From Pyrobaculum sp. (GTDB lineage: Archaea; Thermoproteota; Thermoprotei; Thermoproteales; Thermoproteaceae): DNA of 22,385 nt. The translations under genes were made by a program, and so were the position numbers. Location of the stretch: NCBI GenBank assembly GCA_020833205.1, contig JAJHQT010000004.1, positions 1 to 22,385 on the forward strand. Direction: 5' to 3'. Below, one piece after another: positions 7,079-14,701 of the stretch. The notes beneath the pieces are model-generated. The model was given only the letters and a program-made list of their open reading frames with translations. It ran no database searches and was not told the DNA's origin. The first letter of the stretch is position 1, and each line of letters begins with the position of its first letter.

Positions 7079-7852
7079 GTGCACGGTCTTGTGTTGAGCC
7101 TACGCCGGGAGAGACTTCTGCTCCTAGCGGATACGCACGTGGGGTATGAAGTAGAGTTGCGGAGGGTCAAGGGGGTTAACGCCATGAGCCAGACAAGGAA
7201 ACTTGTGGAGAGGGTGTTGGAGCTGGCTGACCTGCATAACGTCACTGCAGTGGTGATTCTGGGCGACGTTAAACATGAGTTGCCCGTGCCTCGGGAGAGC
7301 GTCGATGAGGTGAGGACTTTTCTAACCACTGTGGCGAAAAAGGTGCCCCTACTCCTCATCCCGGGCAACCACGACTCACTTCTCCAGGAGATCGCCAGTG
7401 GGATAGACGGCGTCGAGGTGGCGCCGACCCGCGGCATCCTTATTGACAAGTTTCTACTTGTGCATGGACATGTAAAACCCGCGAAACAAGACTTGGAAAA
7501 GGCAGACACGTTAATTATGGGGCATACTCACCCCGCTGTCCTCATAAGAGACGATATAGGCTACGCCGTGAAGGAGCCGGCAGTGCTTAAGATAAAGACC
7601 TCAAGGACTAAGCTCTGCAAGGCCCTATACGGCGAGCCGTGTAAAAGACGGACACGGCTCAAAATCGTAGTGCTACCGGCCTCTCACCCTCTCATAACCG
7701 GCGTCGACGTCCGCGAAATTCCTCAAATGGCCTCGGAGGGACGCACCTTGCTTAGGTATATAGAGTGGAAACCTGAAGACGTAGAGGTGTATCTCGTGGA
7801 CATGACGTTTCTCGGGACGTTGGCAGATCTACAGTTCGCATTTCTTCCATAG
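7079..7852 (+). CDS. Calcineurin-like metallophosphoesterase
   Basis: This 257-residue protein has all five metallophosphoesterase motifs in order: ADTHVG (Asp18, His20), LGDVKH (Asp63), PGNHD (Asn97, His98), VHGH (His129) and MGHTHP (His149, His151). It therefore should bind two metal ions and cleave phosphodiester or phosphomonoester bonds. The arrangement, with VILGDVKHE and a C-terminal region after GHTHP, is like the archaeal ICC/PdeM-type phosphoesterases, some of which sit beside DNA-repair helicases or ligases in other genomes. No such partner is next to it here. The GTG at 7079 is selected by the TATA spacing and a good family N-terminus; nearby ATG/GTG codons are out of frame. Its substrate is unknown. 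Confidence 0.87.
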   Translation: MHGLVLSLRRERLLLLADTHVGYEVELRRVKGVNAMSQTRKLVERVLELADLHNVTAVVILGDVKHELPVPRESVDEVRTFLTTVAKKVPLLLIPGNHDSLLQEIASGIDGVEVAPTRGILIDKFLLVHGHVKPAKQDLEKADTLIMGHTHPAVLIRDDIGYAVKEPAVLKIKTSRTKLCKALYGEPCKRRTRLKIVVLPASHPLITGVDVREIPQMASEGRTLLRYIEWKPEDVEVYLVDMTFLGTLADLQFAFLP

Positions 7853-7854
7853 AT

Positions 7855-8761
7855 TTACCGGCTCGTCTCCTCCAGCCACCTCTCTATGTCGTCTGCGAGC
7901 TCGGCGTAGTGGGCGAAGCCTTCTAGGTGTCCCTCGTAACATTCTATAATTATCTAGCCGTCGCTTCTGCGGTACACCCTCCTCTCCCCGTGAGGGCCTT
8001 TACAAGCGCTGAGAACTTTTCGGCGTCTGTCTCCCTGCTCCCAGGCGCCTTGGCGCTGGCGTATGCGTAGCCCTTAGCCTCATTGCCGGCTCTATACCTG
8101 CCGTAGGTAATCGTGTATTCGCTCCTTACGCCGTCTACCTCCGCCGTAATCTTAATCCTCAGCAACTTCTTGCCGCTTCTGCCTACATTGAACTCAGCCC
8201 CTCCGCCTATGACCTTCACCAAGTGCTCCCCGCCCCCACCTCAACCCTCCCCTCAAAGCCCTCCAGCTTTTGAGAGCCCCTTGCCTTGCCCTCCTCCACG
8301 ATCTTTCTGGCTTTTTCGTAGACGTCTTCGCCCTCCTCCTTCGCCCTCCGGAGTATGTACTCCACGAACTCCGCCGCCAGCTCCCGTTGTCTCCCAGAGC
8401 CGTATACGGATAGCCAGGCGGCGTGCGCCAAGCCCTTCCTAAGGATCCTCACGTAGCCGTCGCGGCCTTCCTCCGGCATCTTCGCGGTGAAGTGTCTGCC
8501 CTCCTCAAGCCCCATGTTCTCAAGCCGTTGCTTTTCACGCTCTATGCTGTCGGGGTTGGTGGAGCCGAATCTGACCCTAAGTGCACTTTCGATCAGTTGT
8601 ATTTTGTACTTGAGTCAGCTCTCCCTCAGCGTAAGGCCGCCCTCCAGCTTCTCCAGCCAGCGCCTAGCCCTCTTCTCACGAGGTATATGAGGGGGGTAAG
8701 AGAGGTTTATCGCCCTCAGAGCTTGTTGGCATTTGCCGCGGCTACGAGAGAATACGTGAGC
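7855..8761 (-). pseudogene. Decayed paREP2b-family gene (Pyrobaculum repeat protein)
   Basis: A single ancestral protein can be followed on the minus strand through three frames. It reads RARRWLEKLEGGLTLRES, a TGA at 8615-8617, then LKYKIQLIESALRVRFGSTN, GLEEGRHFTAKMPEEGRDGY and AAEFVEYILRRAKEEGEDVY. A frame change at the G tract 8228-8237 follows, giving VKVIGGGAEFNVGRSGKKLL and AEVDGVRSEYTITYGRYRA. A second change at the G run 7986-7989 leads to RVYRRSDG, a TAG at 7954-7956 where Trp is expected, then IIIECYEGHLEGFAHYAELA and the TAA at 7855. The motif set resembles the paREP2b families that are multicopy in Pyrobaculum; this comes from memory of the family. An in-frame TAG at 8762-8764 marks the upstream limit. 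The protein's function is unknown and this copy is almost certainly dead. Confidence 0.7.
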
Positions 8762-8764
8762 CTA

Positions 8765-8980
8765 CTCTAACCGCTTTTTCCTCCCCCTTTATATTTTCAC
8801 ATCGAAAATTGGCGTCTTAAGCGTATTAGGTGGCATCCACTTGTGGAGGGCATGCCGCCGAAATCTAGATCACCTTGAGATGAGTTCGTCACCTATCTGA
8901 CGCTGCCCGCTCTGCTCATCGCATGTTGGATTAGTCTGTAGCTTATAACGTTAACTGTCCTCTCCCCCTAATGGCTTAAA
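8765..8980. other. Intergenic region with inverted repeats
   Basis: No convincing gene is seen here. ATTTTC/GAAAAT arms (8793-8798 and 8804-8809) flank a 5-nt spacer beside an AT-rich stretch. A second element pairs GGCAT (8832-8836) with ATGCC (8852-8856), enclosing CCAC-TT-GTGG. On the minus strand AAATATAAAGG near 8790 could be the relict promoter of the paREP2b pseudogene. Confidence 0.35.
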
Positions 8981-10255
8981 CTAGGTCTCCGCCCGTAGCA
9001 AACCGATCACCTTCTCAACCTCGTTGAAGCCGTCGTCTAGCCTGACGAAGCCCAACCTTATACAAGTCACCTCCCCCAGCTTCTTCTCGGTGTCGCGGGA
9101 TGTGTAGATCACGGCCCTCCTTTTGTCGTAGTAGATCTTTTTCAACACTCCGAGGCCGATTAAGAAGCCTTCTCTGTCCTCAAGCCCCACCAACAAGCCT
9201 TTTTCAAAATCTTGGGGAAAACAAAACACTTGGAAGCCGCCCACCTTCTTCGTGGCCCAGACGTCTCCGCTCACTATGGCATAGACGCGGCTACCCGTTT
9301 GATAAGCCCTCAACACAGGCATGCCTATCGCCTTGGTGAGCATTTTTCTCAACTCCTCATCTATCTCGACGCCTCTGAATAGGGGCAGGTTGCAGAGCGG
9401 GATCTTGTCGAGCGGCAACGCTAGTTCTACAGGCGGAAATATATATCTGCCGTAGCCCATCTCTCTATGTATTTTCCGGTCTTCTCTTGTGCGTTTCTTT
9501 GCATATGGAGGCGGCGGTAGAACGACCACATTGCCATAGCCGTTGAGTATGGGCGCGAGTTCGTTCTCCACTTGTATAGCCACTATAACCGTAGGCTTTA
9601 TTCTCTCTATTAGCTGACGTTTAAAAACCACGGCCTCCTCGTCTAACACCCAGCCGTCTGTGTTCACAACTACTGTGTCCACCTTCCACCTATTCTTCGC
9701 ATATTCCGTAGCCATGGCTATCTTCTCCACGGCCCTCGGCCAGATCCTCTCTAGACTAGTGGCTTGGAGGAATATGCTCTTCTCGGCAACGAGCTGTCTG
9801 AGATGTGTCACATACCGCGTGAGCCTGGCCATCGACACCGTGGTCGGCGGCCCTAAGTCGTTCTGCCCCACATCGGCGTCGATAATAACCACCTTGTAGC
9901 CCTTCGCCAACGCCTTGTTTCCCAACATAGCCGCCACGGTGGACTTCCCCACGTCCATCATGCCGAGTATCAACACCACACCTCGGGGATCTAGGGCGGA
10001 AAGGTGGCGCTCCCATTCATCTATTATCTCTTCGCCAGGCGCCGCCTTTTCCAAAAGGGCGCCGGGGCCCAAGACGAGCTCCACCTCCGCGTCCGACACA
10101 GCCCTTATGGCCAGCCGCCGTGCCCTCAATACGGTAAAGACTTGACCCTCTGTGTACGTCACGCCGGTGGCGTAGATCTGACCCCTCCTCACCACAACCT
10201 TAGCGGGCCCCTCGATTCTGTAGATGTCGCCTGCCTTAAGCACGCGAATAGTCAC
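8981..10255 (-). CDS. Clp1/Grc3-type polynucleotide 5'-hydroxyl kinase
   Basis: From the GTG at 10255 this is a 424-residue protein; a TTG at 10267 would add four residues. After an N-terminal beta-rich domain comes Walker A ILGMMDVGKST (about residues 96-106). VIIDADVGQNDLGPP (about 123-137) is the DxDxGQ signature shared by Clp1 and Grc3, and VVVNTDGWV matches the TxGW lid. In the family this domain phosphorylates RNA 5'-OH ends with ATP and takes part in tRNA splicing or rRNA processing. A C-terminal beta domain (LVGLEDREGFLIGLGVLKK) matches the Clp1 architecture. The start is chosen because a TTAAAAAA element lies 24 nt upstream. It is divergent from the MoxR-VWA unit, with about 75 nt shared. 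Confidence 0.85.
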   Translation of the reverse strand: MTIRVLKAGDIYRIEGPAKVVVRRGQIYATGVTYTEGQVFTVLRARRLAIRAVSDAEVELVLGPGALLEKAAPGEEIIDEWERHLSALDPRGVVLILGMMDVGKSTVAAMLGNKALAKGYKVVIIDADVGQNDLGPPTTVSMARLTRYVTHLRQLVAEKSIFLQATSLERIWPRAVEKIAMATEYAKNRWKVDTVVVNTDGWVLDEEAVVFKRQLIERIKPTVIVAIQVENELAPILNGYGNVVVLPPPPYAKKRTREDRKIHREMGYGRYIFPPVELALPLDKIPLCNLPLFRGVEIDEELRKMLTKAIGMPVLRAYQTGSRVYAIVSGDVWATKKVGGFQVFCFPQDFEKGLLVGLEDREGFLIGLGVLKKIYYDKRRAVIYTSRDTEKKLGEVTCIRLGFVRLDDGFNEVEKVIGLLRAET

Positions 10256-10275
10256 GTCAAGGGGCAACAGACCCG

Positions 10276-10283
10276 TTTTTTAA
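10276..10283 (-). promoter_or_regulatory. TATA-like element of the RNA kinase gene
   Basis: The minus strand reads TTAAAAAA, centred about 24 nt upstream of the GTG at 10255 but only about 12 nt from the TTG at 10267. This spacing favours the GTG as the real start. Confidence 0.5.
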
Positions 10284-10300
10284 CTGTCCCGTCTCTTTAG

Positions 10301-10310
10301 TTATTTAAAA
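10301..10310 (+). promoter_or_regulatory. TATA box of the moxR-VWA unit
   Basis: TTATTTAAAA is centred 24-25 nt upstream of the GTG at 10330. A GGAGG also lies 2-7 nt before that start, so this gene carries both a leaderless-type promoter and a Shine-Dalgarno-like string; only one can be used from a given start site. Confidence 0.5.
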
Positions 10311-10329
10311 CAGTGAGACGTAGGAGGTT

Positions 10330-11244
10330 GTGAAGCTATCTGAGCTTCTACATAGACAGCCGATCGACGTGCCCAAACTTGTGAGAAGTAGAATCAGACA
10401 AATGGGGATTAGTGAGGTCAAAGCCAGGATAAACCGCGTGTTGAGAGGTCTTGACGATGTGGTGTTAGACGTCTTAAGCGGTTTGATGATTGGGCGTCCC
10501 GTAGTTCTCGTAGGCACGGTGGGGCTTGGGAAGACCACTTTGGCTGAGGCAGTGGCCGAGCTACTCGCCTTGGGGGATCCTCCCTACATAGAGGTCGCTT
10601 GTCATTCCCACATGACAGCCGTCGATTTAACTGGCGACATAGACGTCGCCGTTGCTCTACAGGCGGGGTTAGACCACCCCCTCTCATACATACCAGGGCC
10701 GCTGGTAATGGCACATGGCACTGTGCTTGTAATGGACGAACTCAATAGGCTAAACCCCTACGCACAGGCGGCGTTGCTACAGGCGATACAAGAGCACTAC
10801 GTCTACATCAGAGGCTACAGGATTAGGACAGATTTCGCCCTAATAGGCACCGCAAACCCCAGCGAATACGAGGGCGTATATGAGCTTTCTGAGGCGTTGG
10901 CAGATAGATTTAAGTTCGTTGAAGTTAAAATGCCCGATAAGGAGGTGTTGAAGTCGATTCTGCTGTGGAAGGCCAGAGAGGCGTTGGGAGAGCTGGAGGT
11001 GGAGATTCCGCCCAAGCTTGCCGAAATCTTGGCGACCTTCGCCGTCGAGGCGCAGAAAGCGGGATACCAGCCGTCAATACGGTCATTGAGCTATGCCTTG
11101 GCTGACGCCGTTGTCTCAGCGTGGACGCAACGGAGAGAGCCGGAGCTGAGAGATTTGAGAAAAGCGGTGGCGGCAAACCTTTCCCACATCTCCGAGACTG
11201 AGGAGACATTGCTTAATATCCTCAACCGGACTATCTATGGATGA
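10330..11244 (+). CDS. MoxR-family AAA+ ATPase
   Basis: The 304-residue product has Walker A GTVGLGKTT (residues 62-70), the MoxR-typical VDLTGDID segment (98-105) and a GPLVMAHGTVLVMDELNR block with Walker B at 132-137. The lid helix follows as NPYAQAALLQAIQE; sensor 1 is GTANPSEY and the arginine finger region EALADRF (Arg193). Length and order are normal for MoxR, a AAA+ chaperone subfamily that works with von Willebrand factor A proteins to remodel or insert cofactors into other complexes. The VWA gene overlaps its 3' end by 8 nt, so the two are translationally coupled. The client is not evident from the neighbours. Confidence 0.92.
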   Translation: MKLSELLHRQPIDVPKLVRSRIRQMGISEVKARINRVLRGLDDVVLDVLSGLMIGRPVVLVGTVGLGKTTLAEAVAELLALGDPPYIEVACHSHMTAVDLTGDIDVAVALQAGLDHPLSYIPGPLVMAHGTVLVMDELNRLNPYAQAALLQAIQEHYVYIRGYRIRTDFALIGTANPSEYEGVYELSEALADRFKFVEVKMPDKEVLKSILLWKAREALGELEVEIPPKLAEILATFAVEAQKAGYQPSIRSLSYALADAVVSAWTQRREPELRDLRKAVAANLSHISETEETLLNILNRTIYG

Positions 11245-12313
11245 CTTAATAGATTTAGTTGTCTCAATATACGAGTGCTTAGGTGGCGTTTCTGTCCGTA
11301 GTCTTATCTACGCCGTCGCCGACGTCTATGCAAGAGCACAACTTGGCGACGTAGACAGAGAGAAACTTCTTCAAATTCTTGCACAGAACTTAGCTGGCGC
11401 TCTTCGCGTAGATCCACACACCGCGGAAAAGATCATAGAAGACTCCATTAAGTGTGTCAAAGACGTAGAGAAGCCAGCTACGGCGCTGGCCGTGGGATCT
11501 GTAGGGAGTGAAAAAGCCCCCACCCTCGCGCATATAGTCAATAGGCATGTGCCTGTAGATGCCTCTCCACGCGTCAAACTGGAAGTAATAAAACGGCTTA
11601 ACCTCCCAAAGGAGGCTTTAGAGGAGGCGCGGAGCTGGATAACGGCGCGGAGCGAGGGGGCTCTACACATGAAATCTGCCGTGAAGATAATAAAACACTA
11701 CCATCCCTACGTCTCTGCTACGGACGTGGACATGATTAAGACCGCGATGGCCGTTATGAGAAAAACTGTGCAAAACAAGCCGCTCTCCGACAGCGACATC
11801 TACATACGTGAATACGTCCATATAGTGGATAAGCCTATCTACGTAGCCCTTGACGTTTCTGGCAGTATGAAAGAGTACATGGGCAACAAGACTAAGCTTA
11901 AAGTTGCGAAAGGCGCATTGATCAAATACCTCCGCCAGATGGCGTATCTGAGAGGCGCCGTCTCTCTAGTGCTCTTCAACGTAGACGCCGAATTTATGTG
12001 GACGCCGTACCCCGTCCACCTCTACCTCAGAGAGATGATAGAAATCGTCAAATACATATACGCCATAGGCGGCACTGAGCTGGCGTCTGCGTTGGAGCTT
12101 CTGCACAGCCACGGCGTCCGCCGCGAGGTGGTGGTGATCTCCGACGGAAGGACCGCAGACGCCGAGAGAGTCCTAAACCTCGCCAGAAGATTCAAAAGGC
12201 TTCACGTAGTAGCGACAGAGAGAAGCCAATTTTTAAAACAAATAGCTAAAATAACCGGGGGGCGCTACAGAGAGCTCACGCCTACTCTAGACATATTCAG
12301 CTTACATAGCTAG
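11237..12313 (+). CDS. VWA-domain protein, partner of MoxR
   Basis: The 358-residue protein has an all-helical N-terminal half (about residues 1-190) and a C-terminal VWA domain. The metal-ion-dependent adhesion site is complete: DVSGSM (Asp206, Ser208, Ser210), the Thr of GGTEL (Thr280) and ISDGRT (Asp303). There is no signal peptide or membrane anchor, so it should act in the cytoplasm. The start ATG lies inside the end of the moxR gene (8-nt overlap). The pair resembles RavA-ViaA in arrangement: the MoxR ATPase supplies mechanical force and the VWA protein recognises clients. The N-terminal helical region is unrecognised. Confidence 0.9.
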   Translation: MDDLIDLVVSIYECLGGVSVRSLIYAVADVYARAQLGDVDREKLLQILAQNLAGALRVDPHTAEKIIEDSIKCVKDVEKPATALAVGSVGSEKAPTLAHIVNRHVPVDASPRVKLEVIKRLNLPKEALEEARSWITARSEGALHMKSAVKIIKHYHPYVSATDVDMIKTAMAVMRKTVQNKPLSDSDIYIREYVHIVDKPIYVALDVSGSMKEYMGNKTKLKVAKGALIKYLRQMAYLRGAVSLVLFNVDAEFMWTPYPVHLYLREMIEIVKYIYAIGGTELASALELLHSHGVRREVVVISDGRTADAERVLNLARRFKRLHVVATERSQFLKQIAKITGGRYRELTPTLDIFSLHS

Positions 12314-12322
12314 CTTTTAAAG
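12314..12322 (+). promoter_or_regulatory. TATA-like element of priL
   Basis: CTTTTAAAG begins one base after the VWA stop codon and is centred 23 nt upstream of the GTG at 12341, so priL probably has its own leaderless promoter rather than depending on the moxR unit. Confidence 0.45.
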
Positions 12323-12340
12323 AGATAAAGCATTAAATCT

Positions 12341-13384
12341 GTGAGTTGCAACATCGCTCTTAGCGAGTTGGCGTGTTATTTCCCTTTCCTAAACAAATCG
12401 GCGGCTTATCTCTCCCGGAGAGGCTTCCTTCTAGACACCGTGTTGAGCGACGAAGCCGCCGTGGGAGGGGCTGTGGAGAGGCTTAAGAGGTCTCTAGCAA
12501 GAGAGCCGTTCAACCCGCGGCGGTGCATAGACAAGCCCGAGGAGTCCGCCGTCGCGGCTAGGCTGGCTCTCTACATCGCGGCCGCTACAAAAAACTCATA
12601 TATCTTGAAGAGGTTTGCAGACGCCGAGAGTAAACTCTTCACAGATCTTCTAAGAAATATCGCAGGCATACAAGACCCCAGGTGCAAGATTGAAATAGCG
12701 AAAGACCTCGGCGTAGAGACCCGTCTTGCTCAAGAGGTTATTTCAGGTATTGTGGCGGCGTTGTTTCCCATAGCCGTAAGGTGGACGTCTTACCTGCGAT
12801 ACGCGCCGCAAGACCCCTACTGGGCTATGATAAACAGGCCGGTAATCAAGGGATGGGTAGCTCTCCCCGTCCACGACTTCGAACGTCTTCTAGAAGAGGC
12901 GTATGAAGAACGCATCCTCCAAATAGTCCGAGACAACGAGCTGGCGGTTGGCAGAGTAGCCGCATCTGTGGATTTGTCTCAACTCGAGGACGTGCTCAAG
13001 AAATTTGCACAACCTCCTCTTCAGACGACCCAAAGGCCTGCAGGGGGAAACGACCCACCGTGTATGAGGGCCATATTAGAAGCCCTTAAAAACGGTGAGA
13101 ACCTCCCACATACGGCCAGGTTTGCCATAACGGCCTATTTGCTGTGGCGCGGGTGGGACGTGGAGCAAATAGTAGATCTCTTCCGCACCGCGCCTGACTT
13201 CAACGAAAAGATCACCAGGTATCAAGTACAACACATTGCAGGACGCGCCGGCGGCAGAAAACAATACGCAGTGCCCAGTTGCGATACCATGAACTCCTGG
13301 GGGCTGTGTCCCACAAATCTAGGATGCGGCATAAAGAATCCGGTGCAGTATGGCCGCAGAGTGGCAGTTAAGAAGAGTAATTGA
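12341..13384 (+). CDS. priL: DNA primase large subunit PriL (iron-sulfur)
   Basis: The 347-residue protein shows the signature of the archaeal/eukaryotic primase large subunit. Four cysteines at 241 (DPPCMRAIL), 314 (VPSCDTM), 323 (GLCPTN) and 329 (LGCGI) would bind a 4Fe-4S cluster. Between them lie LPHTARFAITAYLLWRGWDV, TAPDFNEKITRYQVQHIAG and KQYAVPSC, all standard PriL blocks. The N-terminal helical domain is shorter and less conserved. PriL joins the catalytic PriS subunit and controls primer initiation and length at replication forks; priS is not in this window. The GTG at 12341 is supported by the TATA spacing. The last 35 nt overlap the AGOG gene, which implies joint transcription. 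Confidence 0.92.
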   Translation: MSCNIALSELACYFPFLNKSAAYLSRRGFLLDTVLSDEAAVGGAVERLKRSLAREPFNPRRCIDKPEESAVAARLALYIAAATKNSYILKRFADAESKLFTDLLRNIAGIQDPRCKIEIAKDLGVETRLAQEVISGIVAALFPIAVRWTSYLRYAPQDPYWAMINRPVIKGWVALPVHDFERLLEEAYEERILQIVRDNELAVGRVAASVDLSQLEDVLKKFAQPPLQTTQRPAGGNDPPCMRAILEALKNGENLPHTARFAITAYLLWRGWDVEQIVDLFRTAPDFNEKITRYQVQHIAGRAGGRKQYAVPSCDTMNSWGLCPTNLGCGIKNPVQYGRRVAVKKSN

Positions 13385-14144
13385 TGTCTTTAGACGTCTC
13401 GGCGTAGAGACCATACTGAACCTAGAAAAGAAAGACCCGCAGTACGTCGCAGTGTGCAACGTAGCTAAGAGACATGGCGAGGAGGTTGGGGCCACCTTGG
13501 CCATGTTGAATGCGTTAATTAGTTACAGACTCGCAGGCAGGGGAGAAGAGCATTGGCAATATTTCGGGCGTTACTTCTCCCGGAGGAAAATCGTAGACAT
13601 ATGCAAAGACTTTCTGACCTATCTAGAGACGAGCCCCTATTTAAGGATCGGCGTAGAGACGCGGAAGAAGCGTATTTTAAAAATCTGCAGATACCGCCCA
13701 AACCTAGAAAACCTAGTCAACACCTTAAAGGAGATCTCAGAACTGCTAAATGTGGACCCCAGCCAGAAGACTGTCGTCTTTTCTGTCAAGATACTAAACT
13801 ACGCGTATATGTGTAGCAGAGGCGTAGAGAGACCTATGCCTTTTGAAATCCCAATACCTGTGGATTTCCGGGTGGCGCATTTGACTTGGTGCGCAGGTCT
13901 CGTGGACATGCCGCCTACAGAGGCCATGAGGCGGCAGAGAGAGGTACAGGCCGTGTGGAGCCGCGTGGCTCAAGAAAGCGGAGTGCCTCCGCTTCATATA
14001 GACACAGTTCTGTGGCTGGCGGGAAGAGCCGTCCTCTACGGGGAGAACGTACACAACATACCAAATTACGTCATCGAGACGCTCCAGTGGCGAGGAGACT
14101 GTAGGCGTCTCTCAACACGGCGCGGAGAGATTTCTGAGGAGTAA
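13350..14144 (+). CDS. AGOG-type 8-oxoguanine DNA glycosylase
   Basis: The 264-residue protein matches the Pyrobaculum aerophilum Pa-AGOG layout that I recall, from the MAAE start to QWRG near the C-terminus. Diagnostic blocks are AVCNVAKRHGEEVG, AMLNALISYRLAGRGEEHW, VFSVKILNYAYMCSRGVERP, IPIPVDFRVAHLTWCAGL and HIDTVLWLAGRAVLYGENVH. The catalytic lysine and aspartate recalled for Pa-AGOG (Lys140 and Asp172) fall on SQKT (Lys140) and VDFRVA (Asp172) here. It removes 8-oxoguanine from DNA by the helix-hairpin-helix glycosylase/lyase route. The ATG lies 35 nt inside priL. The C-terminus extends about eight residues past the Pa-AGOG end and overlaps the convergent 97-aa gene by 74 nt. Confidence 0.92.
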   Translation: MAAEWQLRRVIDVFRRLGVETILNLEKKDPQYVAVCNVAKRHGEEVGATLAMLNALISYRLAGRGEEHWQYFGRYFSRRKIVDICKDFLTYLETSPYLRIGVETRKKRILKICRYRPNLENLVNTLKEISELLNVDPSQKTVVFSVKILNYAYMCSRGVERPMPFEIPIPVDFRVAHLTWCAGLVDMPPTEAMRRQREVQAVWSRVAQESGVPPLHIDTVLWLAGRAVLYGENVHNIPNYVIETLQWRGDCRRLSTRRGEISEE

Positions 14145-14364
14145 AACGCCTAGCCAAAACCACATACGCCTCGTCGATCTTCACATAGCCGCCCTCGGCC
14201 AGCCTCTCCAACACCCTCCGTGCAGTTTCTCTGCCAAGCCAAAACTCCGCCATTCGATACGTCTTCCAGTACTTGGGCTTAACTCTGCCGCCGCGCCTAA
14301 GGGCCAGCTCCTCCAGCATCAAAAACGCAAGCTTCGCCAAAAGCTCTCTATCGGCACCGCTCAT
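14071..14364 (-). CDS. Small 97-aa protein, possible winged helix, end of the mevalonate operon
   Basis: This protein is not recognised by name. It has helix-helix-helix followed by a strand pair: ELLAKLAFLMLEELALRRGG, ETARRVLERLAEGGYVKID, EAYVVLARRF. The order, with a basic recognition-like helix before a two-stranded wing, suggests a winged-helix fold; this is inference. The ATG at 14364 overlaps the dehydratase small-subunit stop by 17 nt, so it is probably co-transcribed with the lipid-precursor genes. Its last 24 codons lie antisense to the conserved C-terminal codons of the AGOG gene (74-nt convergent overlap). It could regulate the operon or be an unrelated passenger. Confidence 0.7.
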   Translation of the reverse strand: MSGADRELLAKLAFLMLEELALRRGGRVKPKYWKTYRMAEFWLGRETARRVLERLAEGGYVKIDEAYVVLARRFTPQKSLRAVLRDAYSLLATGASR

Positions 14365-14701
14365 ATTCCCCCGTCTCGAGGTCGATATTTATGCAGTCCG
14401 CCTCTACGCGCCCCTGGAAAAGCGGCACGCCGGCGAGGACGCAAGCCGTGACCAACATGAGGTCGGGCCTCTCCGCCACTATGGCCAGCGGGGCCTTCCC
14501 CTTTTTAGCCGCGCTCCATAAAACGTATGGGCCGACGGTAGAACCCTTGACAAACGGCAAGACGACTATCTTCCCAGCCACGTCCAGACCAGCAAGCCTC
14601 CCCGTCTCGGGGTCGAGGTCGCCTAGAAACGAGACAGGCGTTGACAACTTGACGACAGACGCCGACATGCGTCCCCTGCCGCTTACGACAGGCTTAAGCA
14701 T
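14348..14701 (-). CDS. Phosphomevalonate dehydratase small subunit (aconitase X small, DUF126)
   Basis: The 117-residue protein has the small-subunit aconitase X pattern: TPVSFLGDLDPETGRL, VAGKIVVLPFVKGSTVGPYV with the hallmark KGSTVG loop, KKGKAPLAIVAERPD and VTACVLAGVPLFQG. The usual HP-containing segment after the ETGR motif is shortened. With the large subunit it dehydrates 5-phosphomevalonate to trans-anhydromevalonate 5-phosphate in the archaeal mevalonate pathway. The ATG overlaps the large-subunit stop by 8 nt (ATGCTTAA), so synthesis of the two subunits is coupled. The UbiD-family gene in the same operon supports this role over other aconitase X activities such as hydroxyproline metabolism. 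Confidence 0.85.
   Translation of the reverse strand: MLKPVVSGRGRMSASVVKLSTPVSFLGDLDPETGRLAGLDVAGKIVVLPFVKGSTVGPYVLWSAAKKGKAPLAIVAERPDLMLVTACVLAGVPLFQGRVEADCINIDLETGEYERCR

Noticed and set aside
7054..7509. A 151-codon minus frame antisense to the phosphoesterase gene.
   Set aside because: It is a Ser/Arg/Thr-rich shadow; the plus strand has all five metallophosphoesterase motifs.
8880..8940. Possible C/D box small RNA on the minus strand (GCGATGA and GTGACGA strings).
   Set aside because: C and C' boxes are imperfect and no CTGA D or D' boxes lie at the right spacing.
13553..13816. An 87-codon plus frame inside the AGOG gene.
   Set aside because: The overlapping frame carries the conserved AGOG blocks, so this is a shadow frame.
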